Source of the DNA: Lineus longissimus
Lineage: Eukaryota; Nemertea; Pilidiophora; Heteronemertea; Lineidae
Length of the DNA: 64,000 nucleotides
NCBI RefSeq assembly: GCF_910592395.1
Contig: NC_088320.1
Coordinates: 13,578,501 to 13,642,500, forward strand
Reading direction: 5' to 3'
Shown here: one piece after another, positions 54,049 through 64,000 of the stretch
How the letters are laid out: each line of letters begins with the position of its first letter
Numbering within the stretch: position 1 is the first letter of the stretch
Notes under the pieces: generated by a model
Told to the model about the DNA's origin: nothing
The model's input: the letters and a program-made list of their open reading frames with translations, nothing else
The model's database searches: none
Program-made: the position numbers and the translations under genes

Positions 54049-54100
54049 ATGACAGTACATGCTGCAACCGTGGCCACGCACAAGTGGACTCTAAATGATG
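54049..54100 (+). other. Candidate 52-bp internal exon
   Basis: A strong acceptor (TTTCTTGTATTTGCAG, ending 54048) and a strong donor (GTGAGT at 54101) bracket 52 bp. One frame reads MTVHAATVATHKWTLND. The pair of near-consensus splice sites at this spacing is unusual in the surrounding DNA. The protein family and partner exons are unknown. Confidence 0.35.
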
Positions 54101-54869
54101 GTGAGTTGAATGGAGGGCGTAAAACTGTATGTTTCGTTATTTGGTTGTTTGGCTCACTAACGTTCTGCCAGTGGAAATATCGCGGTCAAACCTCCTCACA
54201 ATCTGCGTCAGAAACAGCTTTAATTCACAATATCAGATCAAGAGAAACGATGTCCGCCATATTGAATAAAGTGAGAACTCAACACACGTTGGTTTTTTAA
54301 AAGCGTCCAAAACATCATTTTGCAGTTTGTTCATGTATAGGCCATTTTTTGCCGAACGATTCTACTACATACGAGTGCAATGCACGGATGAGACTAGTCC
54401 TTTAGTCGACCGTTCAGCAGTATGCATGTAGACTGAAGTTCTTGGGTGACCATATTCTATCAAATTTTGACGGACTTCGGATATAATGCACTGGAGTAAA
54501 TACAACATTGGCGGCTATGGGCCTATCGACCACCCTGAAAGACGTTTCCTAGGGGTTGTTTTCTTAACAATTTCCTATGAATGAAGCACTGGACGAAGCA
54601 CAAAAGCACAACACGACAAATGTTGTCGCAAGCTGCTTCTGAGACTTTAATTAGGTCTCAACGTATCTTGCCTCCCGATTTATACATGTATATCTTTTCC
54701 CACACTGGTTCATCAAATTGATTTCACCAGTTCTCGACCATAGCTATAGAACACTCGCCGAAATGTCTTGCCCAAATTTATTTTGTACGGGTAAAAGGTG
54801 ATTCTTAGGTTTCTTTCACTCCTCAATTTCATTTACTACAACCCGGGAAATATATAAGACGTCGCCACT

Positions 54870-55055
54870 ACCAGTTTAGCAATCGACCCCCCCCTGGAAA
54901 AAGTGTTCGCTTTTTGTATTCTGACGAATTATGGTATATTTCTTATTCTGCAGACACCATGACTGTCGACAACTGATAGATTAAAAACGCCTGACGGAAT
55001 CCTTTGGTCGCCGGACAGTCCATCAAAGGCATTTTAAGCTTTTACAACGGCATGT
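54870..55055 (+). repeat. Diverged dispersed repeat, copy 3 of 3
   Basis: Weaker match to 27345-27560: CCTGGAAAAAGTGTTCGC, TTGTATTCTGACGAATTATG, GATTAAAAACGCC and ACGGAATCCTTTGGTCGCCG in the same order. Confidence 0.5.
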
Positions 55056-56103
55056 TAATTTTGATGAAACAGTGTGCTTTCAGACAGAAAAAAAGAAGAA
55101 AATAATGAAATGGTACAGACAATTCGCCCGAGTTTTATCAGTGATTGTTATCCTTCTAAGTCGTTAATAGCAGACGCTGAGGTCGTTTAGACAGACATTT
55201 AAAAACCTCAACGATGGATGGTTCGTTGTTCACCAGCGGCAGAATAACAAGCTTCTCTTGTGACCCTTTTTTATAGGAAGGCGGATTTTTGCTATCTTAG
55301 CTTTCGAGATTAATTGCATGCAGTATCTAGTCAAAAAGAAACCCTAGCTAAAGAGGTGCCGCCGGCGTAGTGTGCCTGCTCTAACTTATGTTTCCACGGA
55401 AATAATCTGAACTCTTTGCGATCGCGTCATTTGTTTTTGTCGCAAAACCAGGAACGTGCGACTTTTCTTGAAAAACACTTTTTTCAACAAAAATAAAACC
55501 AATCATCAAAGCTATCGGCATTATATATCTCCTGAAAGGTCTTTCTGAGTACATTTCTTTGCTTTATAGCATACTAATTTAGGTAAAACACCAGATTTAC
55601 AGTATTTTTTTATGAAGTTTAGTTTTTATCCCTCATCGCCGAATGCCGAAATAATTGGCAGAACTAGATATTCCACTATGATTCTTCTAGAAAGACACAA
55701 AAAGTTATAAAAACAACACAGAAATGTTCCTAGAACTCCCCAGCAACAAACTGCATAATAAAACATTGTTAATAAAACATTGAGCTGACATTTTGACAGA
55801 AAATCGTCTGCTAGCTATCATCAACATATACATCCAACCATCACCCGACCATAGTGAGAAAAATTATTGGAACACAGCAGTTAGTAATCTAGAATGACTG
55901 TAGATGTCTCTCAGATCGATTCCAGACCGTGCTGAGCACAGCTAAACCGTGAATAGAAAGTAATGGATGCAAACGGCAAAGGTAGTTCAACGTTACTGGT
56001 GCCTGATTTACCGAAACGACTTATGCCGTTCAACAGTCTCGAAGAGTGAAACTACTTCAACAACAATGCATGACTTTGCCCTCATACTGTATATTCAGGT
56101 TAG

Positions 56104-56439
56104 GACAATAGGGCCGTTTAGACGACAGGCGAAAAGACCGCATTCGGATCGAATCTGGATGAATCCGGATTAAAACCACCCAAGGCGATGGTACCTTTTT
56201 AGTCCGGATGCAACCACATTGATCCGGATCTTTTTGCGTTTACACGACGAAAAATTAATCCGGATTCGGGACGCATCCGGATTTTTTCGCGTCGTCTAAA
56301 CGGCCCTATAAAGGGCCGTTTAGATGTGGTTGCATCCGGACTAAAAAGGTACCATCGCCTTGGGTGGTTTTAATCCGGATTCATCCAGATTCGATCCGAA
56401 TGCGGTCTTTTCGCCTGTCGTCTAAACGGCCCTATTGTC
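56104..56439. mobile_element. 336-bp giant palindrome from two head-to-head MITE copies
   Basis: About 110 bp on each side (left arm from 56104, right arm 56324-56439) are perfect reverse complements. The left 200 bp (56109-56309) form a complete element with AGGGCCGTTTAGACGAC termini. The right part (about 56312-56436) is an inverted copy of its first half, joined by TATAA. Non-coding. Confidence 0.9.
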
Positions 56440-56518
56440 TGGTATGTCTGGCGTTTTGTGCATCCAAACTTCGTCTCTCTCAAGGTTTCATAATATTTAT
56501 GTACTCTACTCTAGGGGT

Positions 56519-56745
56519 AGGTGTCACACCTGTACATTTCTCCAATGCATTTGCCTTGTTTCTTCAGATGGGCCAGGGTAGGTGTAACTCTAGTGCCGGA
56601 AATATGTAACACTTTCCCAACACTAGTGTTGAAATCTTAGGGACTCCCTCCTCAAACACCGGTGTTACACCGGTGTAATCCAACAGGGTGGTCAAGTGTT
56701 GGTGTAGTGATGGTGTTACCTTGGTGACGGTGTTACACCAACACT
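56519..56745. promoter_or_regulatory. Cluster of GGTGT/ACACC palindromes (possible T-box sites)
   Basis: AGGTGTCACACCT (56519-56531) is followed by AACACTAGTGTT, ACACCGGTGTTACACCGGTGT, GGTGTAGTGATGGTGTTACC and GGTGTTACACCAACAC within 230 bp. AGGTGT half-sites in inverted pairs resemble T-box (Brachyury-type) binding sites. They could equally be a palindromic repeat without regulatory role. Confidence 0.3.
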
Positions 56746-58016
56746 TTACACTTTCTCAACCCCAAGACTTGACCTGACCTTGTATGCAAAGGAAAAACGT
56801 ATAGCATAGAGCAATTTTGTCACGGTTTTCCTTTTTACTATAGCGTGATACTCACAAGAATTATTGTATCACGCGTGTATCGTTATGAACGTAGATGAGC
56901 GCAAGTTATGTAGGATTTTAAGTCACGCGTTTGTGATGAAAGATTTTACTTTCGAAAGAAGATTTGTTGTTCGACTGTCTTGAGCATGTGCTCAGGCAAG
57001 AAAGGTTAACGACCCCGGCCCATATATGCATGATATGAGGTAATTTGTGGATAGATCCTATGCAAAGCAGGGCATTTTTGTTGTTGGTACGAACACATTA
57101 CATTTTTCAATTATGAAACTGTACAATCCAGTGTACAATATGTAACCCGTTATATTAAACGGCGCTAACACCTCGAGTCGGTCGCCTCAAATTAGCAAGA
57201 AAACAGACCCTTTGGCAAGACTCTCAAATTAAAGACCTGGACGTGTTTTCATCCGCTATCATTGTTTAATCATCCACCTCCTGACGAGGTATAGCACGTT
57301 TGGGAGTGTGAGGCCGCCTCAGGCAAACTCAGAGCATGAAACGCTTTCGTGTTCTATTCACCAAAAGTTTACTTTTGAGTTTATTCTCTTTACATAGTAC
57401 TACACCGGAAAAAATTGTCTGAGAGGCAGTGGAGAGGTATATTGTTCTAAGAAGTTCGCGTGGAATATATAAATTTCAGCCTTGATCGTGCTGATGATAG
57501 TGTTCTTCTAAAATGGTCTCATCTTCGAAACGCTATTTCTGACTGTGCACGATGTGTAACCAATACGCCGTATTAATGAGTAATCACGGACATGAGAAAC
57601 ATTCTTATCACTCGTCTTTCTTGGTGTCACTCATATTAACCCGACTGGATTCACACTTTGGTACGAAACGATGATTTGCAATTTCAAGCACATTATTCTT
57701 GCCACCCCTGAACAGTTTTTGAACAAAATGCTAAGACTCATTCTTTATGACGACCTATTACTTTCACTCATCTGGTATGAGGTCATTCATCTTTCAGGTC
57801 AGCCTCCTTATAGCCAGAATACACGCTCATTTTTTAAAAAGAATGGTTGAAACTATCCCGCACTGTTCATCATGAGCATGAGAAGTCGTTTGGTACAGGT
57901 CATTTAAGTTTGCCAAGATTCGGTTCGCATGCAAGCCTTGCGTTTTGCATGTCTTGCGTTTTAAACAGCCACCTTAAGTTCGCCGGGAAGGTTGTTAATG
58001 CTTATGCTCTCTCGCT

Positions 58017-58092
58017 TAAGAACCATTGGCATTATTAAGGGCAATGTCACCAAGCTGTCGCTCCCAGTCACCTCCTATTCTACATGTAGTTT
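58017..58092 (+). repeat. Short dispersed repeat, copy 3 of 3
   Basis: TTAAGAACCATTGGCATTAT, then TAAGGGCAATGTCACCAAGC, AGTCACCTCCTATTCTACAT. Closest to the inverted copy at 40370-40446 at its 3' side. Confidence 0.65.
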
Positions 58093-59189
58093 CTATAAAC
58101 ATATTGCACAAAAAAGGAAACATACAAAATTAAATTAAATTCAAATCCGAGTTAGCTCTCCTTGCGTCGATTCTTTCCATTTGGAATAGTGCGCTGGTAA
58201 GGTGCTTTCTGGAGCCATGGATCTACCCTGTGACGACTTGGTGTAATATCGATTTTTCCGACATCACGCTGATGGCGCATGGGTCTCGTGAGGGAGTTTT
58301 TCCCGAATGTACGCGATGACGACGTGCCCCATTAACACGACGTAACATCTATTTTAAAATGCGTTTCCAATGTGATTTCATGAGGACAAACCATTTGTGT
58401 CGTATATCACTGGAAACGCCCGATTCCCCTGATTCTGTAAGATGTTAAATCGGGCATTATATTTCTTTGAATAAATCATAAGCGTCGCATTTGCTCCTAG
58501 CTCTGTTCACCATCCCAAATGGCAATATTGCCAATTTGGCCGGACAATCACGGAAAACCCCAAATATTATACATTTCTTCCTGGATAATACTTCCAGTGA
58601 ACATTCTCCCGTGAAAGACAGTTGCTTACGCTACACAAAAATCAAAAGAAAATCGAGGGTCAACCATTGAACTTTTGAGATATGTTGAATTTTGCACAAA
58701 TCAGTGAAAAACGCACCAACTGGCACTGGACGGCAATTCAACACTGGGCCGACGCACATCCCAAGCTCAGTGTACACATACGTCGGCAACAACAGTAAAA
58801 TGCAAAGTTTCATGTTAGCCTCCTATTGAGTAGTGCTCCAGGTTTCAGGTACTCCAAAAAAATCTTTGCCCAAACAACTGCTAAATCAACACTAGTATAC
58901 TGTGAGGACCAAGAAATCAATGATTTTTAGGAACTACGTTTAACCGCGCATGAAGACAAAAAAAACTCCCTAATGAGACCTTGATAACCCGCTACTGCGA
59001 TGGTAATGAAATGACGTTGCGTCATAATAGCAGGGTGACGTGAACTCGGATCTTGGCACTCACGTTGCGGGAAAGGTATTTCGCGCCAAGATGTGTGCGT
59101 ACTGAAATTAACGAACAACGCGCTTTTCCTCTATCTAAGAGCTGAACAAAATTGGAAAGGCATTAACACGTTTAGAAAAATAGTAAACT

Positions 59190-59247
59190 GATGAACCAGA
59201 AGAATAACAAACGTACTGTAGTAAAAAGCCGCACATTCCTTTTAAAT
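59190..59247 (+). repeat. Short dispersed repeat, pair with 39893-39950
   Basis: GATGAACCAGAAGAATAACA and AGTAAAAAGCCGCACATTCC; see the 39.9-kb copy. Confidence 0.65.
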
Positions 59248-60559
59248 GTCTTCACTAAAAGTGTTAATGCCAAGTTAGCAACTCATCTCTGCGAATATGA
59301 CCAGGTTAACGGGTTGCTAAAGTATCAAGGTTGGCCGTCCTCCGTTATAAACAGGCAATGGACAAATTTCCCGAAGGGTTCATGGACGACTACATGAGGT
59401 AATAACATGTTGCGCAAAGCAATCCTGAATGTAACTTTCAATTCGAATGAGGTCTCACAGTCTCTTTCCTTTACCTGTCCATGTGTAGTGAAGAAACGGC
59501 TCACATCTGCAGGCAAATGACGTCAGCCTGTTTATTAGAGAGGTTGCTCACGCTAAATACTCCAACTCCGACTATCTCCGAGGTTGAATAACAGTTACAT
59601 AAATATGATGATGAAGTCTGTCTTTCAATGTCCTCCTTGGAAATAATCAGAGATCTACGATACCTTCCCTCCCTGCTCGAAATGGCCGCCATTCTACTGG
59701 CCTCGACTAGGCCATATCAATGTCACGCAAAAGTTTGTGACATGACTAACAGATAATACATTAAAACATTTTTGAAGAACCTAGTCTAGTTGAAAGGCGA
59801 GAGCTATTGTTTTAGTTGATATTGTTTATATAATGTTGATAACATTTTGATATTTTTTTCTGATATTGCGCAAAAAAAACCCAGCTTAGAACATTATTGG
59901 ATTGAGAACGTAATACGCGTGGCAGTGCTACCTAATTCAGAATTGTTTTTGCATCATCACCATGCAATAATCACTGCGAAATTGCGACTATATGAACTCG
60001 GTTTAACTCTTTTCTACAGGTTGGCCCAGCATTATTTCCCTCACACAATGGATACACAATGTTATTCTATTCTGGGAGGGAAAACGATTATGGGCCACCC
60101 TGTACATTGTCTGGTCACTCCAGTTCCACCTCCCACCACTGACCAGGTGACTTGAATGACAGGTACCAATTTTTATTTGCAAAGCCCATTAAATGGGGGC
60201 TATTGATTTTATGCTCAGTTGACTGAGGTTACTGAGACGATCCTAGTCAGATTTCAATCCACTTATCTACCAACTGACCATGGTCACGGTGGCCCATCAT
60301 ACAGGTTGACACAAAAAAACCGGTAGTGACTTCAAGTAGAATGCAACAAGTATGCAAGCAAGTGACAAAGGAACTTCAGTCAAAGAGTCGATTACGCTAC
60401 TTCCGATGCGAGAAACCTTCTGAAAAATGGCTACATAATGCCTATTCATCAGAAGCAGATAAAGGAAAAAGGAAATCACCCAATCGTGAGGTTTTCTATG
60501 ACAATTTTGCCTTTTTAGATGCTACTTTCAGAAAGTTCCTCGCAAGTTGAATAGCAACC

Positions 60560-60963
60560 TTAATCTACAAGTGATGTATCTCGAAGCGCTTCCAGATCTA
60601 GGTCCTCGTCTTCACCCTCAATGTCCAAACACTGCAGGCCTGGCAACTTCCTCACCATTTGGCAATAACTCCACATTTCTGAGGAGAACATCGAAACCAT
60701 TTGGAACCACAAACTGATGGACATCATTCCACGCCCTAGAGACAATTTATACCACATCACTAGGTTGAATGGGATCAGAAATGCCATCATCATTTGTCCT
60801 CTAGTCTTCCAGTCTTCCTAGTCGTTACGAACTTTAGCCTTGAAAGAACGCACAAAAGCAATGTCAAGAGGCTGAGCAAGGGACGTCCAACCAGCTGGCA
60901 CAAAGTCCAAAATTCCACCCATCTCTGTTACACTGTATCTATAACGGTCAACAAGAAGAAGGA
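60560..60963 (-). pseudogene. Pogo/Tigger transposase C-terminal remnant
   Basis: On the minus strand, starting near 60963, the frame reads LLVDRYRYSVTEMGGILDFV, PAGWTSLAQPLDIAFVRSFK, AKVRND and a stop. This is the part of the DDE_1 core containing the second acidic motif (LLVD) and the third (QPLD). Beyond the stop a frame continues with an acidic end (DIEGEDEDLDLEALRD). Compare IPAGCTSLVQPLDLTVIHGF in the protein at 31093: same family, different lineage. The N-terminal two thirds are missing beyond 60963, where a pogo MITE is inserted. Confidence 0.8.
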
Positions 60964-60967
60964 ACTA

Positions 60968-61131
60968 CAGTAGAACCTCTCTATTAAGGACACCCTCGGG
61001 ACTGAAAAGTGCTGTCCTTAATAGAGAGGTGTCCTAATTAGAGAGGTCAAATTGAAAGGAAACTACCAATTTGGGACCAAAACTAGTGTCCTTAATAGAG
61101 AGGTTGTGCTTCCACTGTAGAGGTTCCACTG
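60968..61131. mobile_element. Complete 164-bp pogo-type MITE
   Basis: Ends CAGTAGAACCTCT and (reverse complement) CAGTGGAACCTCT, flanked by TA on both sides (60966-60967, 61132-61133). Related copies at 411-577 and 53698-53752. It lies against the broken edge of a pogo transposase remnant, so it interrupts that remnant or is a deletion product of the same element. Confidence 0.85.
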
Positions 61132-61133
61132 TA

Positions 61134-61882
61134 CTCTATTTCATTTTCTCCTAAGGGCTGCTTCCACCGAGCACGGTTATCGCAGCGATTTGCGATCCTT
61201 TTGTCGTTGCGGCGGTCGCAGAGGATCACTTTCATGGATTACCTAGTAACACTTCCCACCAGTGAAGTGCGATTCGCCAAAAATTTGGTCAGCCGCTCCG
61301 ATAATCGGTGGATATCACTTTCAAACTGATTTTAGTGCAATGATATGCACGATTTATATAATCCAACCAATCAGAATGTTCGTTGATGGGGGAAACCATT
61401 CGGAAGCTTCCAATGAGGGTAAAGTCAAAGGTACAATTTATACATAGGACTGTATACGAGTATTTGGACTTTCATCTTCAGATGCTCATTACGGCATGAT
61501 CATGAGTGTATCCCAAAGCCCGTATGCAGGAGGTGCCAATTATTTGTTCTAGTTATTGTAACTACAACTTATGTGCTTGGTTTGTTTAGATGCAAAATTC
61601 ATTAGTTGGCCCTAGTGTGGAGAGAGGCAGAATCCGACCATTTGCAACTATGATAATAGAAGATAGATAAAATTTATGAATGAGGAATATTTCGAGGTTT
61701 TTTCTGCTCACCTGAGACAAATGGCTAGTGTCTCTTTCGGTGTGATTGTTTCTCGATAGTTGGAATCTTAGTTCAGCAAGTCTCCCTCTATCAAGTTCAG
61801 GATCTCTCCAAACTGACGTTAATCATACGGAAATACTGGTGAAACTTGCCTTCTTGCGAATAAAGTTCTTTCATATTAGCTG
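61134..61882. other. Intergenic, nothing recognised
   Basis: No gene or matched repeat. Confidence 0.5.
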
Positions 61883-62245
61883 ATGATACCCTCCATATGT
61901 CTTTCTCTCCATGAAAATCTCATGGACCCATATTCTATGCTGCCTCTGTCGCTCTCTTGTCCTGGTATAAAGATACAAGGCCAAAATATCATCATGGACT
62001 ACTTTGGTGACGCGGGGACTATGAGCGAACCGGTCACCCACATTACTCTAACCTATGTACCGAATGTCTCGGAACACCTACATCGAGTTTTCAGGAAGTA
62101 TGGTATACAGGTGCACTTCAAGCCCACTAATAAGTTGCGTCAGTTGTTGGTGCGGCCCAAGGACCCCACTCTCTCCAAGGAGCGGTGTGCACCGGAGTAT
62201 GTGATAAAATGTGAAGTAGGTGAATATGATGGTTTTGCCCTCTAA
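61883..62245 (+). pseudogene. Penelope-like element fragment (linker before GIY-YIG)
   Basis: The frame contains LTYVPNVSEHLHRVFRKYGI, then QVHFKPTNKLRQLLVRPKDP and APEYVIKCEV. This pattern (Y..G.SE....R.....I....KP...LR.LL..PKD......VY.I.C) is the stretch linking the reverse transcriptase to the GIY-YIG endonuclease in Penelope-like retroelements. Neither the catalytic RT motifs before it nor the GIY-YIG motif after it is present in readable form. The upstream ATG and first 40 or so residues are probably not part of the element. Confidence 0.65.
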
Positions 62246-62419
62246 ACGTGTATTTTCTCTTTTTTAACAACGTTTGTTTTTTCTAAACCTGGCAAAATTT
62301 GATTAATATAAAAATACTATTTCCTCTTTAAAATCAATAGTGTGTTTTGATGCCGGCTGCTTAATGGGACTGGTGATGTGAGCAAGCGGGATATTTTACG
62401 GACATTTCACGGCCATATA

Positions 62420-63454
62420 TCATTCATGGTTGCATTTCAACACCTTCCATAATGCTTGTCTAAACCGTCGTCCTGTTGCACAGTAGATAAAGAAATTAAC
62501 AAAACTATTTAAATTGCTCAAAAAGTATGACATATTGAGAATACCATGAGTGGTATTGGAGTCGAAATCAAGATCTGAGTAAGTTTGAATGAGGGCAAGA
62601 CCTTGAGAAAGACCGCCCGGGAGTTCTAGAATAATAAATATCACCACCACTGTGACCACCCTATACGTAACCATCTTAATCAGTTTGGCTCGCTGTGCGT
62701 CATTCTTGGTTAGAGGTCCAGCAGTTGCCTGATTTAGGCTCAATAATATCAAGCGACTGAAAATTGTAAGACTTATTATTGGTATAAATGAATTGATTAT
62801 GCCATGAATGACGCTAATGTAGGTGTGGTAAAAGTAATAGTCATAGTACAAAGCAGAATTGCCCCACCTGGGTAGGATCATACGCGAGCAAGGGTCGTAA
62901 CGAAATGTTACCTCGTACGTGAGGAACAGAGGGATTCGATACAAGAAAGCGCAAATGCAGATTGCGGATAACGAAATGTAGGCATTCTTCTTTGTACAAA
63001 TAGCTGTCGCCGACAGTGGCCTGCAGACAGCAATGAATCGCTCTGTGGCCACACAGACAGTGATATAGATAGATGCCGTCTTTGAAAAGAACTCCAGTGT
63101 GCTAAGATAACTATATGCTTGCGCATGAAACAAAATATACTCGAACCACAAACCTGTGTATAGGTACAGGTCCTGCAATGATTCACCTAATACCATTGAA
63201 ACCAATACAAGACTGTCAGTAACCGCTAAACCTTGTAGCAGCACAGAAGTTGATGTGTATGGCCGCTCATATCCTATGCCAATAATCGCAAGTATATTTG
63301 CTGGAAAGCCAATCGCTGCAATGATTAATGTTAATGGTGTATTAACGATGAAGACCGCCAAATTATAGAAACCAATCAATGGATATATCGAATACAAACA
63401 TCTTCCATTCTGTCTGGACATGATGAAAGGAATGGTCTTGTTAGTTGTCGCCAT
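62420..63454 (-). CDS. Rhodopsin-family GPCR, FMRFamide/neuropeptide-receptor-like, intronless
   Basis: A 344-codon single-exon frame with seven hydrophobic segments. Landmarks are PANILAI in TM1 (51-57), LAVTD in TM2 (76-80), ERF in place of DRY at the end of TM3 (138-140), ELPG in TM6 (277-280), and NSFVNFFIY in TM7 (316-324) in place of NPxxY, followed by a short amphipathic helix. These variants are typical of invertebrate FMRFamide-type peptide receptors, which signal through G proteins at the plasma membrane. An NKT glycosylation site is at 5-7. The Cys expected at the top of TM3 (3.25) is Tyr114, while the partner Cys in loop 2 is present (C189), so the conserved disulphide looks absent. 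The first ATG is used here; Met12 is an alternative. The ligand is unknown. Confidence 0.88.
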   Translation of the reverse strand: MATTNKTIPFIMSRQNGRCLYSIYPLIGFYNLAVFIVNTPLTLIIAAIGFPANILAIIGIGYERPYTSTSVLLQGLAVTDSLVLVSMVLGESLQDLYLYTGLWFEYILFHAQAYSYLSTLEFFSKTASIYITVCVATERFIAVCRPLSATAICTKKNAYISLSAICICAFLYRIPLFLTYEVTFRYDPCSRMILPRWGNSALYYDYYFYHTYISVIHGIINSFIPIISLTIFSRLILLSLNQATAGPLTKNDAQRAKLIKMVTYRVVTVVVIFIILELPGGLSQGLALIQTYSDLDFDSNTTHGILNMSYFLSNLNSFVNFFIYCATGRRFRQALWKVLKCNHE

Positions 63455-64000
63455 CGCAGTTGTTTTTAATATTCAAATCCTTTAACCTTCGATCATAACA
63501 TAAATATATTTGTAACATCTAGTTCAGCAGATGGCACCCCTGGATAAAGAAGCTCTGGGTTATACTTCAAAGCAGGAACTACACCAATTTCTAATCGTTG
63601 CTGTGTATCACTCCGTTGTACAAACGGCAATCATATTAACCTTAACTACTACGACTAAATCAATTTCTACAAGCATGGCTGTAGTTTCCATAAGTTGGGT
63701 CACTGGATAAAGAAGCTATCGGTTATACTTCAAGTCAAGATCAAGATTGATACCCTTATCTTCTGGTCGATGTTGCGTATCACTGCCTTGTCGAGGTGTC
63801 GTCATGATCCAGCTTTTTTGGTGAATGGAATGAGAAAGACATGACTTTTTCAATTTGATTTTTCAATGTTGCATGAAATACCTAACATTCATGCGGTGTC
63901 CGGTGAACATTTGTGTTTTGGCTTTTATATTGCCGACAAACTGGAGCGATAAAAGAAAAACAAAAGCCTCTGAAAATGATTTCATCAATGTATTGAGTAT
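63455..64000. other. 5' flank of the GPCR with a local duplication
   Basis: 63541-63618 and 63702-63787 are diverged direct repeats (CTGGATAAAGAAGCT, GGTTATACTTCAA, TGTGTATCACT or TGCGTATCACT) 161 bp apart. No promoter element is identified with confidence. Confidence 0.6.

Larger units (their letters stand above)
53108..56103. other. Intergenic with a MITE fragment, a candidate exon and a diverged repeat
   Basis: Holds the pogo-MITE fragment (53698-53752), the candidate exon at 54049-54100 and the dispersed repeat at 54870-55055. Nothing else recognised. Confidence 0.5.
56746..60559. other. Intergenic, two dispersed repeats
   Basis: Contains the repeats at 58017-58092 and 59190-59247. Several 60-100 codon frames (for example 59847-60155 and 60326-60550) show no family I know. 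Confidence 0.5.

Noticed and set aside
60326-60550. 74-codon plus-strand frame with a basic, helix-like sequence
   Set aside because: No family resemblance, no splice context and no repeat support; kept only as a note.

Overview
This window looks like nuclear DNA of a marine invertebrate animal, probably a spiralian or a non-vertebrate deuterostome; the species cannot be fixed from the sequence. It is AT-rich and gene-poor. It carries animal-type transposon families (L2/CR1-like LINEs, a tRNA-derived SINE, pogo/Tigger, Tc1/mariner, a Penelope-like fragment, many MITEs), and the few genes have splice signals or a single long exon of animal type. There is no bacterial or viral organisation.

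The centrepiece is at 19132-22527: a 1131-residue reading frame with about 21 ankyrin repeats fused to a Mab-21/cGAS-like nucleotidyltransferase (cGLR) domain. The catalytic triad looks intact (E791, D793, D965). Fourteen ankyrin units are almost identical 99-bp DNA repeats, so the array expanded recently. The nucleotidyltransferase contains an internal duplication of the strand that bears the third Asp; the extra copy has His instead. A conserved C-terminal tail lies one frame away just past the stop. A decayed paralogue lies 8 kb upstream (10733-12467), in the same orientation. It keeps an ankyrin fragment, the third catalytic Asp and the Mab-21 C-terminal half, is broken by stops, and runs into a separate 31-residue (93-bp) repeat tail. 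Together they suggest a small, fast-evolving cluster of ankyrin-cGLR candidate innate sensors.

Layout: 1-5 kb, an 84-bp minisatellite, MITEs and a local duplication. 5.1-7.1 kb, a tRNA-like SINE head abutting a 5'-truncated L2 LINE with a long intact RT frame. 8.5-10.7 kb, three copies of a 445-bp MITE, two of which form a composite with crossed target-site duplications. 10.7-12.5 kb, the ankyrin-cGLR pseudogene. 15-19 kb, a large inverted repeat, a promoter-like site, an L2 fragment and a Tc1/mariner remnant directly upstream of the intact fusion gene. 25-31 kb, a 650-bp palindrome-bearing element, a 43-bp minisatellite and a broken Rho-GTPase last exon. 31.1-32.5 kb, an intact pogo-type transposase-derived frame lacking its first catalytic Asp. 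33-61 kb, mostly repeats: two elements with 9-bp target duplications, foldbacks, a SINE, a second L2 fragment, candidate orphan exons and a pogo transposase remnant. 61.9-63.5 kb, a Penelope-like fragment and an intronless 344-residue peptide-receptor-like GPCR.

The genes do not form an operon. The main relationships are the tandem cGLR paralogues and the nested mobile elements around them.
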